The notes beneath the pieces were generated by a model. It did not search any database. It was not told the DNA's origin and saw only the letters and a list, made by a program, of their open reading frames with translations. From positions 1 through 7,625 of the forward strand of contig JAFAPF010000406.1 of assembly GCA_019247245.1 (NCBI GenBank): a DNA stretch of 7,625 nucleotides. The letters run 5' to 3'. The position numbers and the translations under genes were made by a program. Shown here piece after piece: positions 6,364 to 7,625 of the stretch. Position 1 is the first letter of the stretch. Each line of letters starts with the position of its first letter. This DNA is from Rubrobacter sp. (GTDB lineage Bacteria > Actinomycetota > Rubrobacteria > Rubrobacterales > Rubrobacteraceae).

Positions 6364-6439
6364 TTTCCGGTTGTTTTGAGTCGTTTGGGCTTGCGCGGCG
6401 GAACGCCCGTAACTATCGTGTCGGGAGAGTTTTCCGGTT
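6364..6439. repeat. Nine-base direct repeat in the divergent promoter region
   Basis: TTTCCGGTT occurs at 6364-6372 and again at 6431-6439, 67 bases apart start to start, inside the 221-bp gap (6238-6458) between the divergent CoA-transferase and adenosyltransferase genes. It could be a paired regulator site. Two 9-mers matching within about 200 bases is unlikely but not rare enough to be sure. I see no cobalamin-riboswitch consensus in this gap. Confidence 0.25.
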
Positions 6440-6447
6440 TCGGTACG

Positions 6448-6453
6448 AGGAGG
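6448..6453 (+). promoter_or_regulatory. Strong Shine-Dalgarno site of the adenosyltransferase gene
   Basis: AGGAGG lies five bases upstream of the ATG at 6459, a near-ideal site that fixes this start. Confidence 0.8.
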
Positions 6454-6458
6454 CAGCC

Positions 6459-6986
6459 ATGAGCGAGGATAATCCACCGGTCTCGACCGGCAGCGGCGAC
6501 GATGGAACTACCACGTTGCTCGGGGGAGGCCGACTGGCGAAGGACGACGAGCGCATAGCTCTCCTTGGCGACATAGACGAGGCGAGCACCTCCATGGGGT
6601 TGGCCCGTGCCGAAGCCGAAGATGGGGAGATCGAAGAGCTCCTCATGAAGCTTCAGCGGCTCCTGTACCGCATCATGGCAGACGTAGGGATGCCTAAGGG
6701 GCAGAATGCCGTCGGCGCTGAAGATGTAAAGGTGCTCGACGAGGCGCTCGAAAACTGGAGGGCGCGCACGCAGATCCCTGACGAGTTCGTGGTGCCGGGC
6801 AAAAACAAGCTAGGGGCTCACCTGGACTTCGCGCGCTCGGTGGTGCGCCGAGTGGAGCGCGGCATGGTAACCGTGGATCTCGTCCAGGATCATCCCGACG
6901 CCGTCGAGGCAGTCAACCGCCTCTCGGACTTGCTCTTCGTCGTGGCGCGTAACGCCGAGGGCAAGAGTACCCCGTCGAAGGGATAA
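6459..6986 (+). CDS. PduO-type ATP:cob(I)alamin adenosyltransferase, divergent
   Basis: PduO/MMAB-type enzymes transfer the adenosyl group of ATP to cob(I)alamin, giving adenosylcobalamin, as cytosolic trimers of helical bundles. The 175-residue product has the family's layout: N-terminal ATP loop GSGDDGTTTLLGGGRLAKDD (11-30), GDIDEASTSMGLARAEA (37-53), a helical middle, FVVPGKNKLGAHLDFARSVV (110-129), RRVER (130-134) and NRLSDLLFVVAR (153-164). The arginines and the NRLSD motif that form the active site are kept. Three usual positions differ: the lysine or arginine of TKTGDDG is glycine (STGSGDDG), DELNS reads DEAST, and PGG reads PGK. It could therefore be a weak, specialised or repurposed paralogue. 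No cobalamin-dependent enzyme is in the window to explain its role. Transcribed divergently from the CoA-transferase, it converges end to end with the coiled-coil gene. Confidence 0.85.
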   Translation: MSEDNPPVSTGSGDDGTTTLLGGGRLAKDDERIALLGDIDEASTSMGLARAEAEDGEIEELLMKLQRLLYRIMADVGMPKGQNAVGAEDVKVLDEALENWRARTQIPDEFVVPGKNKLGAHLDFARSVVRRVERGMVTVDLVQDHPDAVEAVNRLSDLLFVVARNAEGKSTPSKG

Positions 6987-7008
6987 GGTGTGCGTGCTTT
7001 ACTTATCC
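6981..7008. repeat. Inverted repeat joining the ends of two convergent genes
   Basis: GGATAAG (6981-6987) and CTTATCC (7002-7008) form a perfect 7-bp dyad with a 14-base loop. The arms contain or abut both stop codons (TAA at 6984-6986 on plus, TAA at 7001-6999 on minus). There is no T-run, so if it ends transcription it would do so weakly, in both directions. Confidence 0.4.
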
Positions 7009-7208
7009 GCGAGGCGCCGCTCTAGCTCCGTAACTCTCGCTTCGAGTTCGGCAATTCTCTCGTTCTTCTGTTGGCTCTTCTCACGCCATCGGTTGCGTAT
7101 GCGCTTCTCGAAGGCTACAGAGTTTTCCAGAACCTGCTGGTACTCAGCCCGGATTTGGTCTTTCTCCTTCTCGCGATCCCGTCGCTCGTGTTCCTCTCTT
7201 TCCTGCAA
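6999..7208 (-). CDS. Small charged coiled-coil protein of unknown function
   Basis: A 69-residue product made almost wholly of charged helix: EREEHERRDREKEKDQIRAE, then FEKRIRNRWREKSQQKNERI, then AELEARVTELERRLADK, whose leucine/isoleucine spacing gives good heptads for a dimeric coiled coil. Such regular text on a strand opposite to nothing else argues that it is a real gene. No membrane segment or catalytic motif is visible, and I do not recognise a family. The start is uncertain: the first usable codon is TTG at 7208, with only a weak AGGG about 14 bases upstream, and the frame stays open upstream into the acyl-CoA ligase gene. The TTG lies 16 bases after that gene's stop, so translational coupling is likely. 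It converges on the adenosyltransferase gene with 12 bases between the stops. Confidence 0.6.
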   Translation of the reverse strand: MQEREEHERRDREKEKDQIRAEYQQVLENSVAFEKRIRNRWREKSQQKNERIAELEARVTELERRLADK

Positions 7209-7224
7209 AGCTGCGCTGCTTACC

Positions 7225-7625
7225 CTAACTGCTCGTCTCTGCGGTCTCGCGCTGCCTGAGCTCGACGCGTCGGATCTTGCCGCTCGCGGTCTTTGGCAGA
7301 TCGTCCACGAACTCTATTTCGCGCGGGTATTTATAGGGGGCGGTTATGCTCTTGGAGTGCTCCTGGAGCTCTTTGACCAGCTCCTCGCCCGGCTCATAGT
7401 CGGTGGTGAGGACCACGAACGCCTTCACTATGTTGCCCCGTTCCTCATCGGGCTTAGCCACCACGGCGCTCTCCGCGACCGCCGGGTGCTCCATGAGGGT
7501 ATCCTCCACCTCGAACGGGCCGATGCGGTAACCGGCGGAGAGGATCACGTCGTCCGACCGTCCCTCGAACCAGATGTAACCGTCCTCGTCGAGGCTCGCC
7601 CGGTCGCCGGTGAGGTAGTAACCGT
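7225..7625 (-). CDS. Acyl-CoA ligase (AMP-binding), C-terminal part
   Basis: Activates a carboxylic acid with ATP and CoA through an acyl-AMP, in the cytosol. The frame is open to the window edge, so the start and most of the protein are missing; 132 C-terminal residues are visible. Counting from the edge: TGD (5-7), [20 protein letters not shown] (21-40), the hinge and CoA-binding region of the adenylate-forming family, then [18 protein letters not shown] and VKAFVVL. The core ends [10 protein letters not shown] (110-119), where K116 is the catalytic lysine that is often regulated by acetylation. [12 protein letters not shown] favours a medium-chain or butyrate-type acyl-CoA ligase over acetyl-CoA synthetase, which usually has an HR[IL]GTAE-type sequence; the substrate is otherwise unknown. 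The coiled-coil gene follows after 16 bases and is probably in the same transcript. Confidence 0.93.
   Translation of the reverse strand, partial: GYYLTGDRASLDEDGYIWFEGRSDDVILSAGYRIGPFEVEDTLMEHPAVAESAVVAKPDEERGNIVKAFVVLTTDYEPGEELVKELQEHSKSITAPYKYPREIEFVDDLPKTASGKIRRVELRQRETAETSS

Noticed and set aside
6238..6477. 80-residue N-terminal extension of the CoA-transferase
   Set aside because: It crosses the divergent gene's start, shows no family resemblance, and a ribosome site supports the ATG at 6237.

Overview
The window is chromosomal bacterial DNA with mixed base composition. By hand count, 6661-6720 is about 62% G+C, while the non-coding stretch 2821-2880 is about 43%. Gene content (PAS-GGDEF-EAL and multi-membrane GGDEF signalling proteins, a PadR/PhaQ-like repressor, DedA, a short CaiB/BaiF CoA-transferase, a PduO-type adenosyltransferase and a medium-chain-type acyl-CoA ligase) fits a moderately high-GC soil or thermophilic actinomycete. 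A Rubrobacter-like lineage is my guess from protein flavour, not something the sequence proves. No rRNA, tRNA, CRISPR array, insertion sequence or phage module was seen.

Layout. Bases 1-1457 (+) hold the 3' part of a cyclic-di-GMP gene whose PAS domain begins outside the window. Bases 1644-2632 (+) hold three small genes in a row: an unrecognised basic protein, an unrecognised acidic protein broken by a one-base frameshift, and a PadR-type repressor close to the PhaQ group. A hairpin plus T-run terminator (2724-2748) follows, inside a gene-free, A+T-richer stretch (2633-2976). On the minus strand lie a ten-helix membrane diguanylate cyclase (2977-4467), a DedA-family membrane gene split by two frameshifts (4593-5322) and a short CaiB/BaiF CoA-transferase (5383-6237). 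Divergent from the last, across 221 bp, is a plus-strand PduO-type cob(I)alamin adenosyltransferase (6459-6986). It converges on a small coiled-coil gene (6999-7208, -), which sits just downstream of the 3' end of an acyl-CoA ligase gene (7225 to the window edge, -).

How they fit together. Two c-di-GMP enzymes face each other across the small-gene cluster. One has intact cyclase and phosphodiesterase motifs; the other has only a cyclase domain behind a membrane sensor. The right half concerns CoA-ester and cobalamin metabolism, but the genes point in different directions and do not form one operon.

The most notable feature is that two separate genes carry three frameshifts in total. Each is explained by loss of a single base, and two of the three fall at short G/C runs. 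This means either real gene decay or indel errors in the assembly. I did not find convincing evidence of a new multi-gene system; the best unknowns are the small-gene cluster at 1644-2632 and the coiled-coil gene at 6999-7208.
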